From NCBI RefSeq assembly GCF_008123965.1, contig NZ_VSTH01000138.1:1-58790 (forward strand): 58,790 bases of DNA, written 5' to 3'. Position 1 is the first letter of the stretch, and every line of letters starts with the position of its first letter. The stretch is from Bradyrhizobium hipponense. Its GTDB lineage: Bacteria; Pseudomonadota; Alphaproteobacteria; Rhizobiales; Xanthobacteraceae. The notes beneath the pieces are model-generated. The model worked only from the letters and a program-made list of their open reading frames with translations. It made no database searches and was not told the DNA's origin. This document shows, piece after piece, positions 50,970 to 58,790 of the stretch. Made by a program: the position numbers and the translations under genes.

Positions 50970-51950
50970 TTACCTTGGGCGGCTGCGCTCGATGATCTCC
51001 GCTGCACCTTTCTCCAGCAGATCGAGCGCAACCGCGCGGCCGAGCTCACGGGGGCGGTTCGCGGGACCGGCGTGTGAGGCTTCGATGATACTGTTGCCGG
51101 AGAGATCGAGCACGGATGCGGTGAGCGACATCTGATCGCCGGCGATGGTCGAGAACGCTGCGACCGGCGAGTTGCAGTGGCCATTGAGCACCCACAGCAC
51201 CTCGCGCTCAGCGTCGGCGCAAGCATGCGCGGCCGGATCGTCGATCGCCGAGAGGATGCTTCGCGTCTGCCAATCCTGCGCCGCGCATTCCACCGCGACG
51301 ATGCCCTGGCCCGCCGCAGGCAGCATCTCGGCCGCGGTGAATTCGTATGCGATGCGGTGCGCAAGGCCGACGCGATCGAGGCCGGATCGCGCCATGATCA
51401 GCGCATCCGCGGGCCCCACCGCGCCACCATCCGGCAGGCGCTGCTTCTCGCCGTTGTCGAGTTTTCGCACGCGCGTGTCGGCTGCGCCCCGGAAGTGGAT
51501 CACTTCCACCTGCGGAAACAACCGCCGCGCATAGGCCGCGCGCCGCACGGCATTCGTCCCGATCTTGAAACCCTTGCCGCGCGACTGGCGCAGCGCTTCC
51601 AGGGTAACGCCATCGCGCAATACCAGCGCATCGCTTGCCGGATCACGCGACAGCGTGGCGCCGAGGACGAGACCCGGGGTGTCCTCGTTGCCCGGCATGT
51701 CCTTCAGCGAATGCATCGCCGCCTGCAGCTCGCCCGCCAGCACGGCGGCGCGGATCTGCGCCACGAAGGCGCCGCCCTTGCCGCCGTGCGGCAACAGCTT
51801 GCTGGTCTGGTCGAGATCGCCCGTGGTGTCGAACTTGACGATCTCCACATCGAGATCGGGCACGGTTGCGGTCAGGCGGCGCGCGATCTCTTCCGTCTGT
51901 GCCAGCGCCATCGTGCTTTTGCGGGTGCCGATCTTGAAGCGAGTAGCCAA
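50970..51950 (-). CDS. hemC: Hydroxymethylbilane synthase HemC (TTG start)
   Basis: Protein of 326 aa. Polymerises four porphobilinogen units to hydroxymethylbilane. N-terminal FKIGTRKSTMALAQTEEIARRL, active-site ALKDMPGNEDTPGLVLGA-type loop (here MHSLKDMPG), FRGAADTRVRKLD, and the dipyrromethane-cofactor Cys in NGHCNSPVAAFS are all present. No ATG or GTG lies at a sensible place; TTG 51950 follows AAAGGACTGGGAC and gives the right length. It begins 23 nt after the GMC gene stop, so it may be read from that transcript. Confidence 0.92.
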   Translation of the reverse strand: MATRFKIGTRKSTMALAQTEEIARRLTATVPDLDVEIVKFDTTGDLDQTSKLLPHGGKGGAFVAQIRAAVLAGELQAAMHSLKDMPGNEDTPGLVLGATLSRDPASDALVLRDGVTLEALRQSRGKGFKIGTNAVRRAAYARRLFPQVEVIHFRGAADTRVRKLDNGEKQRLPDGGAVGPADALIMARSGLDRVGLAHRIAYEFTAAEMLPAAGQGIVAVECAAQDWQTRSILSAIDDPAAHACADAEREVLWVLNGHCNSPVAAFSTIAGDQMSLTASVLDLSGNSIIEASHAGPANRPRELGRAVALDLLEKGAAEIIERSRPR

Positions 51951-51973
51951 GTCCCAGTCCTTTCGAGACGCGT

Positions 51974-53599
51974 TTACCGCGCATCCTCCAATATCATATC
52001 GGAGGCCTTTTCGGCGATCATGATGATCGGCGCGTTGGTGTTGCCCGACACGAGGTCCGGCATGATCGAGCCGTCGACGACGCGAAGGCCGTCGAGGCCC
52101 CTCACCTTCAGCCGCTGGTCGACCACCGCGAGCGCGTAATTGCCCATACGACAGGTCGAGGTCGGATGGTAGATGGTGCTGCCGCGCTCGCGGCAATAAT
52201 CCAGGAGTTCGGCATCCGTCGATACCTTTGAGCCGGGATCATACTCGTCGATGACGAACGGCTTCAGTGCCGGCGCGTTCAATATCTTGCGCAGGATCTT
52301 CAGGCCTTCGACGTTGGTGGTGCGGTCGGTCTCGGTCGACATGTAGTTGATGCGGATTTCCGGCGGCACGGTCGGGTCCGCGCTCTTGATGCGCACGCTG
52401 CCGCGGCTTTCGGGCCGGAGCTGGCACACCGACGCGGTGAAGCCGGAAAAATCATGCAGCTTCTCACCCATCTTGTCGGTCGAGAACGGCAGGAAGTGAA
52501 CCTGGATGTCCGGCGAGGCCAGTCGCGGGCTGGTCTTGAAGAACGCGCCGGCCGTGCCGGCCGCGATGGTGAGCCAGCCTTTCCGGAACAGCGCATAGCG
52601 TGCGCCTGCCATCGTGCGGCGGAGCGGATGATTGATGGTGTCGTTGAGGGTGATCTTCTGCGAGCAGCGCATCACGATGCGGACCTGCATGTGGTCCTGG
52701 AGGTCGCGCCCGACGCCTTGCGCGTCCAGCACGACATCGATGCCAAGCCCCCGCAGGAGATCGGCAGGGCCGACGCCGGAGAGCTGAAGCAGCTGCGGCG
52801 AGTTGTAGGCGCCGGTCGACAGCACGATTTCCCTGCGCGCGCGGGCGCGGCGCAGGATGGCGCCCTGCCGGTATTCGACGCCGACCGCGCGGCGCCCCTC
52901 GAACAGGACGCGCTGGCCGAGCGCGCCAGTTTCGATCTTGAGATTGCCGCGGGTCTTCGCCGGGCCGAGATAAGCGACCGACGTCGAGGCGCGGCGGCCC
53001 TTGCGTGTCGTGGTCTGGAACAGGCCGACGCCTTCCTGCGCGGCGCCGTTGAAATCAGGATTGTAGGGCAAGCCGGTCTCGACCGCGGCGTCGATGAAGG
53101 CTTTTGACAGCGGATCGGTCACGACCATGTTGGACACCGGCAGCGGACCGCCTGTGCCGTGATATTGGTCTGCGCCGCGCGACTGGTTCTCGGCCTTCTT
53201 GAAATAGGGCAGCACGTCGTCGTAGCCCCAGCCGGTGTTGCCGAGCTGGCGCCAGCGGTCATAGTCCTCGTGCTGGCCGCGGACATAAAGCAGACCGTTG
53301 ATCGAGCTCGATCCACCCAGCGTCTTGCCGCGTGGCTGGAACACCTGACGCCCCTTGAGCTCGGGCTCCGGCTCGGTCTGGTACATCCAGTTGACGCTCT
53401 TCTCCTTGAACAGTTTCCCGTAGCCGAGCGGCACATGGATCCAGATATTGGAATCTTTCGGGCCAGCCTCGAGCAGCAGCACCGCATGCTTGCCATTTGC
53501 CGAGAGCCGGTTGGCGAGCACGCAGCCGGCGGAGCCGGCGCCGACAATGATGTAGTCGAATTCGGGATCGGACGGCGCGAGGGAAGAATTTGCGGTCAT
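51974..53599 (-). CDS. GMC-family FAD dehydrogenase (choline/alcohol dehydrogenase-like)
   Basis: Protein of 541 aa. The FAD motif YIIVGAGSAGCVLANRLS is near the N-terminus, followed by PRGKTLGGSSSINGLLYVRG and GAYNSPQLLQLSGVGP. The catalytic His is in STIYHPTSTCRMG, and the C-terminus is SIMPDLVSGNTNAPIIMIAEKA. Oxidises an alcohol to the aldehyde, possibly with a cytochrome or quinone acceptor. The substrate is unresolved; choline is only one option. Divergent from a dihaem cytochrome gene (53897). Confidence 0.9.
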   Translation of the reverse strand: MTANSSLAPSDPEFDYIIVGAGSAGCVLANRLSANGKHAVLLLEAGPKDSNIWIHVPLGYGKLFKEKSVNWMYQTEPEPELKGRQVFQPRGKTLGGSSSINGLLYVRGQHEDYDRWRQLGNTGWGYDDVLPYFKKAENQSRGADQYHGTGGPLPVSNMVVTDPLSKAFIDAAVETGLPYNPDFNGAAQEGVGLFQTTTRKGRRASTSVAYLGPAKTRGNLKIETGALGQRVLFEGRRAVGVEYRQGAILRRARARREIVLSTGAYNSPQLLQLSGVGPADLLRGLGIDVVLDAQGVGRDLQDHMQVRIVMRCSQKITLNDTINHPLRRTMAGARYALFRKGWLTIAAGTAGAFFKTSPRLASPDIQVHFLPFSTDKMGEKLHDFSGFTASVCQLRPESRGSVRIKSADPTVPPEIRINYMSTETDRTTNVEGLKILRKILNAPALKPFVIDEYDPGSKVSTDAELLDYCRERGSTIYHPTSTCRMGNYALAVVDQRLKVRGLDGLRVVDGSIMPDLVSGNTNAPIIMIAEKASDMILEDAR

Positions 53600-53688
53600 A
53601 TGTTGCTAGGGCCCGTACTCATAACGTGACATGTCTGCTTCCAAGGATGAAGCAGACTTAGGCCGACCATTCCAGCCATTTCACCTTT

Positions 53689-53718
53689 TTGACGCAAGGC
53701 TGATTGACGCCAGGCTGA
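53689..53718. repeat. 15-bp tandem duplication upstream of the cytochrome gene
   Basis: TTGACGCAAGGCTGA and TTGACGCCAGGCTGA lie head to tail with one mismatch, and a third TTGACGCAAT core is at 53740-53749. They fall in the divergent promoter region between the GMC and cytochrome genes. Confidence 0.7.
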
Positions 53719-53896
53719 CCTATGCGGCTGAATCGCTTATTGACGCAATCGAGTCCCCGGCGCCAGAATGCTCTTCTGGAGTGAGGCCGGAGAAGTTGCG
53801 GTGTCTGTCGCCTCGCGAGCGTTAAGGCGCCGCCTCCGATCTTCGCCCTCGGAAAGAGCAATTTGGCTTCACCGACGCGCACGGAGGTCGAAAGCC

Positions 53897-54856
53897 ATGA
53901 GAATTTGCGGTGCGCCTTTGGCGCTTTCGTTCGTATTGCTTGCCGCAGCGGCGTTGCCCGCCCACAGCGAAGACAGCCCACCGGCATGGGCCTATCCGGT
54001 AAACCCGCCGAATTTTCAACGCGCACCTGATGATGGCACGATCAGGCAAGTCCCGGACAGCACCGCCGGTTTTACGCTCACGCAACTGCGAGATCTGTTC
54101 GCCGCGCCCGACTGGCATCCCGAAGATCATCCGCCAATGCCGGCGATCGTGGCAACGGGCAGAAAGCCTGACGTGTTCGCCTGCGGCGTCTGTCACCGGG
54201 CGGACGGGCCGGGCGGCCCTGAGAATGCCAGCCTGTTTGGTCTTTCCGCAGAATACGTCATCCAGCAAACGGTGGAGTTCAAGACGGGCCTGCGCACGAA
54301 CTCGGTGCCGCGGGTCGCGACCGACCTAATGATCAAGGCGTCGAAAGGGGTGACCGAGCAGGAACTCAGGGAAGCTGCGGACTATTTTGCGTCAATCAAG
54401 CCAAGATCGAATATTGCGGTCACAGAAACCGATACCGTCCCGAAGACACATGTCAGGGACTTGTTTCTGGCTCGGATCGATGACGGCGAGAAGGAGCCAA
54501 TCGGCGAGCGCATCATCGAGATTCCGGAGAAGGTCGAATATTTTGTCAGTCGGGACTCGCGCGCTCGCTTCATCGCTTATGTCCCCCTGGGCAGCATTGA
54601 GAAAGGGCGACTGTTGGCGGCGAGCAGCAATCTGCGCGTGCAGTGCGCCGCTTGTCACGGTGCCGACCTCAAGGGGACGGCCGTGGCGCCCAGGATCGCG
54701 GCCCGTTCGCCGACGTATGCGTTCCGGCAGCTCTTCGACTTCAAGACCGGCGCGCGCAAGGGCGCGAATAGTGAACTCATGAAACCAGTCGTTGAAAATC
54801 TTAGCATCGAGGACATGATCGCACTGGCCGCCTATACGGCGTCGCTCACGCCCTAA
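53897..54856 (+). CDS. Periplasmic dihaem cytochrome c
   Basis: Protein of 319 aa. Signal peptide at 1-23 (LSFVLLAAAALPAHS). Two haem c sites are CGVCH (96-100) and CAACH (250-254), with later Met residues as possible axial ligands. Each lies in a cytochrome c class I fold. It is probably the electron acceptor of a periplasmic dehydrogenase, and the divergent GMC gene is the obvious candidate. That link is inference from position, because the GMC protein lacks a recognised signal peptide. Followed by two adjacent 14-bp palindromes. Confidence 0.9.
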   Translation: MRICGAPLALSFVLLAAAALPAHSEDSPPAWAYPVNPPNFQRAPDDGTIRQVPDSTAGFTLTQLRDLFAAPDWHPEDHPPMPAIVATGRKPDVFACGVCHRADGPGGPENASLFGLSAEYVIQQTVEFKTGLRTNSVPRVATDLMIKASKGVTEQELREAADYFASIKPRSNIAVTETDTVPKTHVRDLFLARIDDGEKEPIGERIIEIPEKVEYFVSRDSRARFIAYVPLGSIEKGRLLAASSNLRVQCAACHGADLKGTAVAPRIAARSPTYAFRQLFDFKTGARKGANSELMKPVVENLSIEDMIALAAYTASLTP

Positions 54857-54947
54857 CATAACTTGGGTCCTGTCAGCGCAGAGATCCAGGCTGTTGTCCT
54901 GCGTCTGGGGCGCGACCTTGTTGGCATGCCGGCTTTTTGAGCGCTTT

Positions 54948-54975
54948 TCGGACATGTCCGACCTCATCGATGAGG
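54948..54975. promoter_or_regulatory. Two back-to-back perfect 14-bp palindromes
   Basis: TCGGACATGTCCGA (54948-54961) is directly followed by CCTCATCGATGAGG (54962-54975). Both are perfect. Two further GGACAT half sites are at 54996-55001 and 55008-55013. The 54857-55155 gap otherwise has no gene I can support. Confidence 0.7.
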
Positions 54976-55155
54976 CCAGGTGATTGTGATAGAGCGGACA
55001 TCATCTGGGACATTTAACCCTCCGGTATCCCCTCCAGACGCATGCCGGATCGCCGCAATGTCTAAGATGCTGGCTGACTGTGAATTGCTTTACATCCTGG
55101 TGTCCTTGGCCTGGGCTAATATGACTTCGGCTTCTTACTTTGAAGGAGGCATCCG

Positions 55156-55443
55156 ATGCTCCCGATAATCAAATGGAACTCCCGATATAGCGCTCGCGAA
55201 TGGGTGACGACAGCTGGGGCACTGGTCGTCCAACTCAGCGCACTGAATGCAAGACGACTGAGTGAAAGCAAACCAAGGCCGCCATCCTGGAAACACTTCG
55301 ACGACACCCATCATTGGGACTCAACTGCGGAGGAATGGATCCCCAACGATGAGGTGATCGTGAAGGCCGGATACTTTCAAGATGGCGTGGCTCGGGAAAG
55401 TCATGCGATCAATTGTTCGACCAAAGCCGAAGGACGCGGATGA
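55156..55443 (+). CDS. Hypothetical protein of a coupled small-gene pair
   Basis: Protein of 95 aa, not recognised. It starts MLPIIKWNSRYSAREWVTTA with a short moderately hydrophobic stretch (TAGALVVQLSAL), then a Trp/His/Asp-rich section (SWKHFDDTHHWDSTAEEWIP). A strong AAGGAGG ribosome-binding site 7 nt before ATG 55156 supports translation. Its stop overlaps the next start by 4 nt (ATGA). Confidence 0.6.
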   Translation: MLPIIKWNSRYSAREWVTTAGALVVQLSALNARRLSESKPRPPSWKHFDDTHHWDSTAEEWIPNDEVIVKAGYFQDGVARESHAINCSTKAEGRG

Positions 55444-55628
55444 GAAGCGCGCCCCTCTTTGCCATTGGCTTGCTGTCTGTGGCGTTTGGCTCGCACCCCA
55501 CGAAGTCACGCGCAGCAAAGGCCTCCAAGCCCAATGCGGAGACAAGTAACGTCACGCGGCAGAAATCGATCGAGCAGGAAGAAGAGATCCTAAAGCGCCA
55601 GCTTACGATCTGCCGCGGCCGCAAGTAG
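55440..55628 (+). CDS. Small secreted hypothetical protein of a coupled pair
   Basis: Protein of 62 aa. N-terminal signal peptide MRSAPLFAIGLLSVAFGS, then a charged coiled-coil-like tail ending EEEILKRQLTICRGRK with one Cys. I recognise no family. Translational coupling to the gene before (ATGA overlap) suggests joint function. No close structural relative can be named from sequence alone. Confidence 0.6.
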   Translation: MRSAPLFAIGLLSVAFGSHPTKSRAAKASKPNAETSNVTRQKSIEQEEEILKRQLTICRGRK

Positions 55629-55855
55629 GAGCGGCTGCAAGTAGAAGAAGAGCTGAGACTTGAGCCTCTTGCCTGCGGAAGGTACGCGCGACCCCACAGG
55701 GCGCAAAACCAAGCTTGCGACTGCGACGGCCACGGTAGCGACGGCAACGCCGACTTCCTGAAATCTCACCTGCGGTTTGAGAGCGGGCTGCGCACGGCCG
55801 GAATATCGGATGATGAGCAAGAGACCATGGCGGGAGGCTGGTGGACCGCACACAA

Positions 55856-56446
55856 TCATGGGCGCAGGCGCAGCGCCTCGACGAGCGACCTGAACGCACC
55901 GGCATATTCCGCGCCCGCCCTTGCGATGTCCGCGCGTCCGGCGCAGGCGACCGCAGCCTCCGTTACCGCGCCGAGCAGCAGCCGCGCCAGCGGCTCGACC
56001 GGTTGCCGCGCGATCAGGCCGGCGTCCATGGCGGCCGCGATTGCGCGCGGCAGCTTGCCGCCGAAATGCTGCGCGTCGATCTCGCGCCAGCGCTCCCAGC
56101 CGAGCACGGCTGGGCCGTCGCGCAGGATGATCCGACCGGTCGGGCCTTTGGCGGTTGCGGCAAAATAATGCTGGGTGCCGGCGACCATCGCGGCGAGCAC
56201 GTCCTTCTCGGCGCGGGCCGCGCCGTCGATCTCGGCGACCAGGTCGCGCGAGACCTCATCGAACACGGCCTCGAACACCGCCTCCTTGGTCTTGAAGTGA
56301 TGATAGACCGCGCCCTTGGCGACACCGGCGGCGTCGGCGATCTCGTCCATCGTCGTGGCGGCAAATCCTTGCGTGCCGAACAGGCGGCGCGCCGCGTTGA
56401 GGATCGCCTCCGATGTCGCGGCCCGCCGCTCTGCCTGTTTCGCCAT
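55856..56446 (-). CDS. TetR-family regulator
   Basis: Protein of 196 aa. The HTH at about 8-53 reads EAILNAARRLFGTQGFAATT and ADAAGVAKGAVYHHFKTKEA. The C-terminal helical domain ends LRLRP. Divergent from the SnoaL-like gene at 56755, with an operator-like double palindrome in the gap, so it probably represses that gene and itself. ATG 56446 is preferred; longer in-frame reading runs through a family B repeat. Ligand unknown. Confidence 0.88.
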   Translation of the reverse strand: MAKQAERRAATSEAILNAARRLFGTQGFAATTMDEIADAAGVAKGAVYHHFKTKEAVFEAVFDEVSRDLVAEIDGAARAEKDVLAAMVAGTQHYFAATAKGPTGRIILRDGPAVLGWERWREIDAQHFGGKLPRAIAAAMDAGLIARQPVEPLARLLLGAVTEAAVACAGRADIARAGAEYAGAFRSLVEALRLRP

Positions 56447-56463
56447 GCTGTCTCGTCTCGGTC

Positions 56464-56620
56464 CACCTCTCCCCAGCGGGGAGAGGTCGGATTGTGCCTG
56501 GCGATGCGAAGCATCGTTCAGCAGCAATCCGGGTGAGGGGCCGCGGCGTCCAGGGAGGCCGTAACCCCTCACCCGGATCGCATCTTTCGATGCGATCCGA
56601 CCTCTCCCTACGGGAGAGGT
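56464..56620. repeat. Dispersed inverted repeat, family B variant
   Basis: CACCTCTCCCCAGCGGGGAGAGG at the left and CCTCTCCCTACGGGAGAGG at the right, with GATGCGAAGCATCG and TCGATGCGATCCGA elements inside. It lies directly upstream of the tetR start. Confidence 0.75.
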
Positions 56621-56689
56621 GCTCTGAGTTCTTGGCTCGCATCGATTCAATCTCACTCTGCTCTAATCGAATTCGACATAGACGGCCAG

Positions 56690-56740
56690 TTGACTTTTCG
56701 ACTCGTGGTCGGTATTTACCGACTATCAGTCGGATTTAAT
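56690..56740 (+). promoter_or_regulatory. Promoter and TetR operator for the SnoaL-like gene
   Basis: A TTGACT box (56690-56695) lies 17 nt before TATTTA (56713-56718); TTTAAT at 56735-56740 is another -10 option. GTCGGTA-TT-TACCGAC (56708-56723) is a perfect 7-bp inverted repeat, and CCGAC-N5-GTCGG (56719-56733) overlaps it. Both cover the -10 region. Confidence 0.6.
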
Positions 56741-56754
56741 TGCGAGGTGTGCCC

Positions 56755-57120
56755 ATGCCGAGCCGTGACATCGTCGAAGCTTTTGCGAAGCGGTTGCAGG
56801 ACGGGGATTTCGTCGGCGCGATCGAACAATTCTACACGCCCGATGCCGCGACCTATGAGAACAACGCCACCCCGACGGTCGGCCGCGACAAGCTCGTCGC
56901 CAAGGAGCGCGGGGTGCTCGCGGCATCCAAGGAGGTCAGGGCTGTCCGCATCGGGCCGAGCCTGATCGAGGGTGACCATGTCGCCACGCGCTGGATGTTC
57001 AGCTTCACCAACTCCGAAGGCGTCACGCGTACGCTGGAGGAGATCGCGTGGCAGACCTGGCGGGGCGATGAGCTCATTGAAGAGCGGTTTTATTACGACC
57101 CCAAACAGCTGGGACGGTGA
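56755..57120 (+). CDS. SnoaL/NTF2-like protein
   Basis: Protein of 121 aa, cytosolic. SnoaL-like polyketide-cyclase fold: DIVEAFAKRLQDGDFVGAIEQFYTPDA, GRDKLVAKERGVL, and HVATRWMFSFTNSEG followed by a terminal DELIEERFYYDPKQ. Such proteins isomerise or hydrolyse small ligands, or only bind them. The gene is divergent from and probably controlled by the TetR regulator. ATG 56755 starts the conserved helix with no long leader. Confidence 0.87.
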   Translation: MPSRDIVEAFAKRLQDGDFVGAIEQFYTPDAATYENNATPTVGRDKLVAKERGVLAASKEVRAVRIGPSLIEGDHVATRWMFSFTNSEGVTRTLEEIAWQTWRGDELIEERFYYDPKQLGR

Positions 57121-57606
57121 GGTTCGGCCAGCGCCCGGACATCGCATTGAAAGAGAGCCAGCATGCAGCTTCGTTGCGGCTCATAAGAGACGCCCGCTGT
57201 AGTCGCGGCGAAGTCCGGGGTCCGGTTTGGCGGGCGTAGCAGACTTTCCGGAGCTGCCGTGGCCTTTCGTCCGTTGACCGATTGCGGGCCTTTTCGGCGA
57301 GCCGGGTAACGGACCGCTAGGACTTTCGAGCACAAGCTGGTCGGGACAAGCGGCCGTGGACGGCGACTGCGACATGGACGAGCCGATTGTCGGAGAGAGT
57401 CAGTGTCCTCGAGGCCTCGCGGTCGGTCGCACCGGGGCTTCGCTGCTGCTCTGGCGGAGGATCCCGCTGGCGCGATCGGCGCGAACGAAATCCGATGCGA
57501 CGCGTGCTGCCGCCGGAAATACGGTTACGGCAGTCGGCAGGTCGTGGGTGAATATTTCGAGATTTAGGCAAATCCCCAGCCGATCATTAGTCCGTTTTAG
57601 GCTGTC
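57121..57606. other. 486-nt gap without a supported gene
   Basis: Short ORFs exist on both strands, but none has a convincing start, family pattern or neighbour. It may hold remnants of degraded sequence. From 58673 to the window end nothing is recognised. Confidence 0.5.
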
Positions 57607-58672
57607 GTGGCTATTGTGCTGTCAAAGGAGGAGCTGCGCTTGATCGGTCACACGGAACGACAGATTGCGAACAGGTTGCAACTGGTCAACTGGAGCCTTG
57701 TGGCTGGATGTGCGCTGGCGCTCTGCATCGGGCTTGCCGTAACAACCTTCACGCTGGAAGGTTTGATGACGAAAGAGGTTGTCACTGCGCCGGCGCTGGC
57801 GGTTGCCGGGTTGTGGCTCATGCGGCGGGGCTGGGGCGAGCGGCCGGCGTTCACCATGCTCGCATTTGCGCAGATGGGTTTTTCGTGATCTGCGCGGCGC
57901 CGCTGTCGTATATCGGCTTGGGCGCCGGGATGCCGTTGCAGGACGCGAGATTTGTCGAGCTTGACCGATTGCTCGGCCTGGATTGGCCTGCATATTTCCA
58001 TTTTGCGATGGCCCGTCCGGAATTGCTACTCTACGCCAAGTTCTTTTACGCAATGATCCTCGTGCCGGCCTTCGGCGTCCCTGTCGTACTGGGGCTGACG
58101 GGGCAATATATCCGTCTGCAGCAGTTCGTGATGGCGTCAACATTGGCGTTGGGCGTGGTGATTGTCGTCTCCTCCCTGCTTCCGGCGATCGGCACCTATT
58201 TCGAGTTCGGACTGCCCTCCGACACCGAGCTATTCAAGGCGAACGGATATGGAGGACAGGCGCGCGACATACCGATGCTGCGCGATGGCACGTTGCGAGC
58301 TCTCAACCTCGCGAAGCTCGGCGGCATCCTCACCTTCCCGAGCTTTCACGCTGCCACGGCGCTTCTCAGCATCTGGAGCTTATGGAGCATCTGGTGGCTG
58401 CGTCCCGCCCTGCTGATGCTGAATGCGGGAATGCTCGTCGCGACCCCGCTGGCCGGGGGCATTACTTCGTGGATGTGATCGCGGGCGTGTCGGTGGCTGC
58501 GCTGACGATCCAGGCGTCGAAAGGCCTGACGGCGGTCGTCGTTGCAAGTCCGCTGGCGGTGTCGACGCAGCCGAAATCGGCGGCACCGGGTCGGCTGGTC
58601 GCTCTTGCCTTCGCCGCCATGTTTGAGCGGCCGTGCCGCCGCAGCATGTCCCGGCATGCGATACGCCTATGA
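57607..58672 (+). pseudogene. PAP2-like phosphatase gene with two single-base frameshifts
   Basis: Three overlapping reading frames give one PAP2-family membrane protein if joined. Frame one (57607-57888) carries two or three N-terminal helices and stops after AQMGFS. Frame two gives ICAAPLSYIGLGAG, further helices and the motif TFPSFHAATAL, and stops at 58478. Frame three continues with HYFVDVIAGV, the His/Asp end of the PAP2 active site. One extra T in the T5 run at 57880-57884 and one extra G in the G5 run at 58455-58459 would repair it. The start is GTG 57607 or TTG 57640, the latter after AAGGAGG. Real decay or base-call error cannot be told apart here. Confidence 0.82.
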
Positions 58673-58790
58673 ACGTCGGCTCTTGGCCCATCGCGTCAGT
58701 TGGGGCAGTGCAGCGAGATGTCCGCAGCCGAGGCAGCCCGGAAGTCGCGAACTCAGGGCAGATCGACGCAATGTGAAGATGCTATGGGGC

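Noticed and set aside
53631..53825. Short plus-strand frame with ARLIDARL repeats before the cytochrome gene
   Set aside because: The repetition comes from the 15-bp tandem duplication; no ribosome-binding site or family, and it lies in a promoter region.
54980..55168. 62-aa frame after the palindrome pair
   Set aside because: No ribosome-binding site; it overlaps the start of a better supported gene.
57093..57335. 80-aa minus-strand frame in the gap after the SnoaL-like gene
   Set aside because: No start signal or known pattern; may be degraded sequence but cannot be supported.

Overview
The window looks like chromosome of a high-GC alphaproteobacterium, most likely Bradyrhizobium or a close relative. 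The reasons are the rhizobial type glycerol ABC transporter cluster (glpSTPQUV with glpD and a DeoR regulator), the protein families and codon use throughout, and five families of short dispersed inverted repeats in the gaps. No taxonomic search was possible, so the genus is inference. No rRNA, tRNA, CRISPR array, prophage or insertion sequence was recognised.

Layout. 1-5250 holds housekeeping and envelope genes: a TPR protein, the protease HtpX, a lytic transglycosylase, a DUF1993 protein and an Old Yellow Enzyme reductase. 5391-15747 (minus strand) is a full glycerol uptake and oxidation locus: regulator glpR, dehydrogenase glpD, two ABC ATPases (glpS, glpT), two permeases (glpP, glpQ), the small membrane protein glpU and the binding protein glpV, closed by a strong terminator. 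A Phd/PIN toxin-antitoxin pair sits between glpR and glpD, next to a 9-bp tandem repeat that contains repeated TATAAT boxes. A HAD phosphatase gene lies upstream of glpR. 17178-23245 is a fatty acid beta-oxidation operon (fadE, thiolase, fused hydratase/3-hydroxyacyl-CoA dehydrogenase, thioesterase). 24379-29434 is a TetR-regulated RND efflux system.

29674-37939 is mostly envelope functions: an MFS transporter, a DUF2809 membrane protein, a YcaQ-type glycosylase, small secreted or membrane proteins, an OmpA protein, a PMT-type glycosyltransferase, and a translationally coupled pair made of a periplasmic FecR-domain protein and an outer-membrane beta-barrel with a Pro/Ser linker. 38070-40270 has two VOC proteins, a His-rich cupin and a secreted FKBP isomerase. 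40331-44256 is a PaoABC-type molybdenum aldehyde oxidoreductase. 44430-49136 has a gamma-glutamyltransferase, trhO-slyX and a membrane diguanylate cyclase. 49638-51950 contains two convergent haem biosynthesis genes, hemE and hemC. The end has a GMC dehydrogenase divergent from a dihaem cytochrome c, a coupled pair of unknown small genes, a divergent TetR/SnoaL pair with a clear operator, and a PAP2-like gene broken by two single-base frameshifts.

Most striking signals: the FecR/beta-barrel two-gene module; the 9-bp promoter-like array at the glp/toxin-antitoxin junction; complementary degeneracy of the two glycerol ABC ATPases; two back-to-back perfect 14-bp palindromes after the cytochrome gene; and the twice-frameshifted PAP2 gene.
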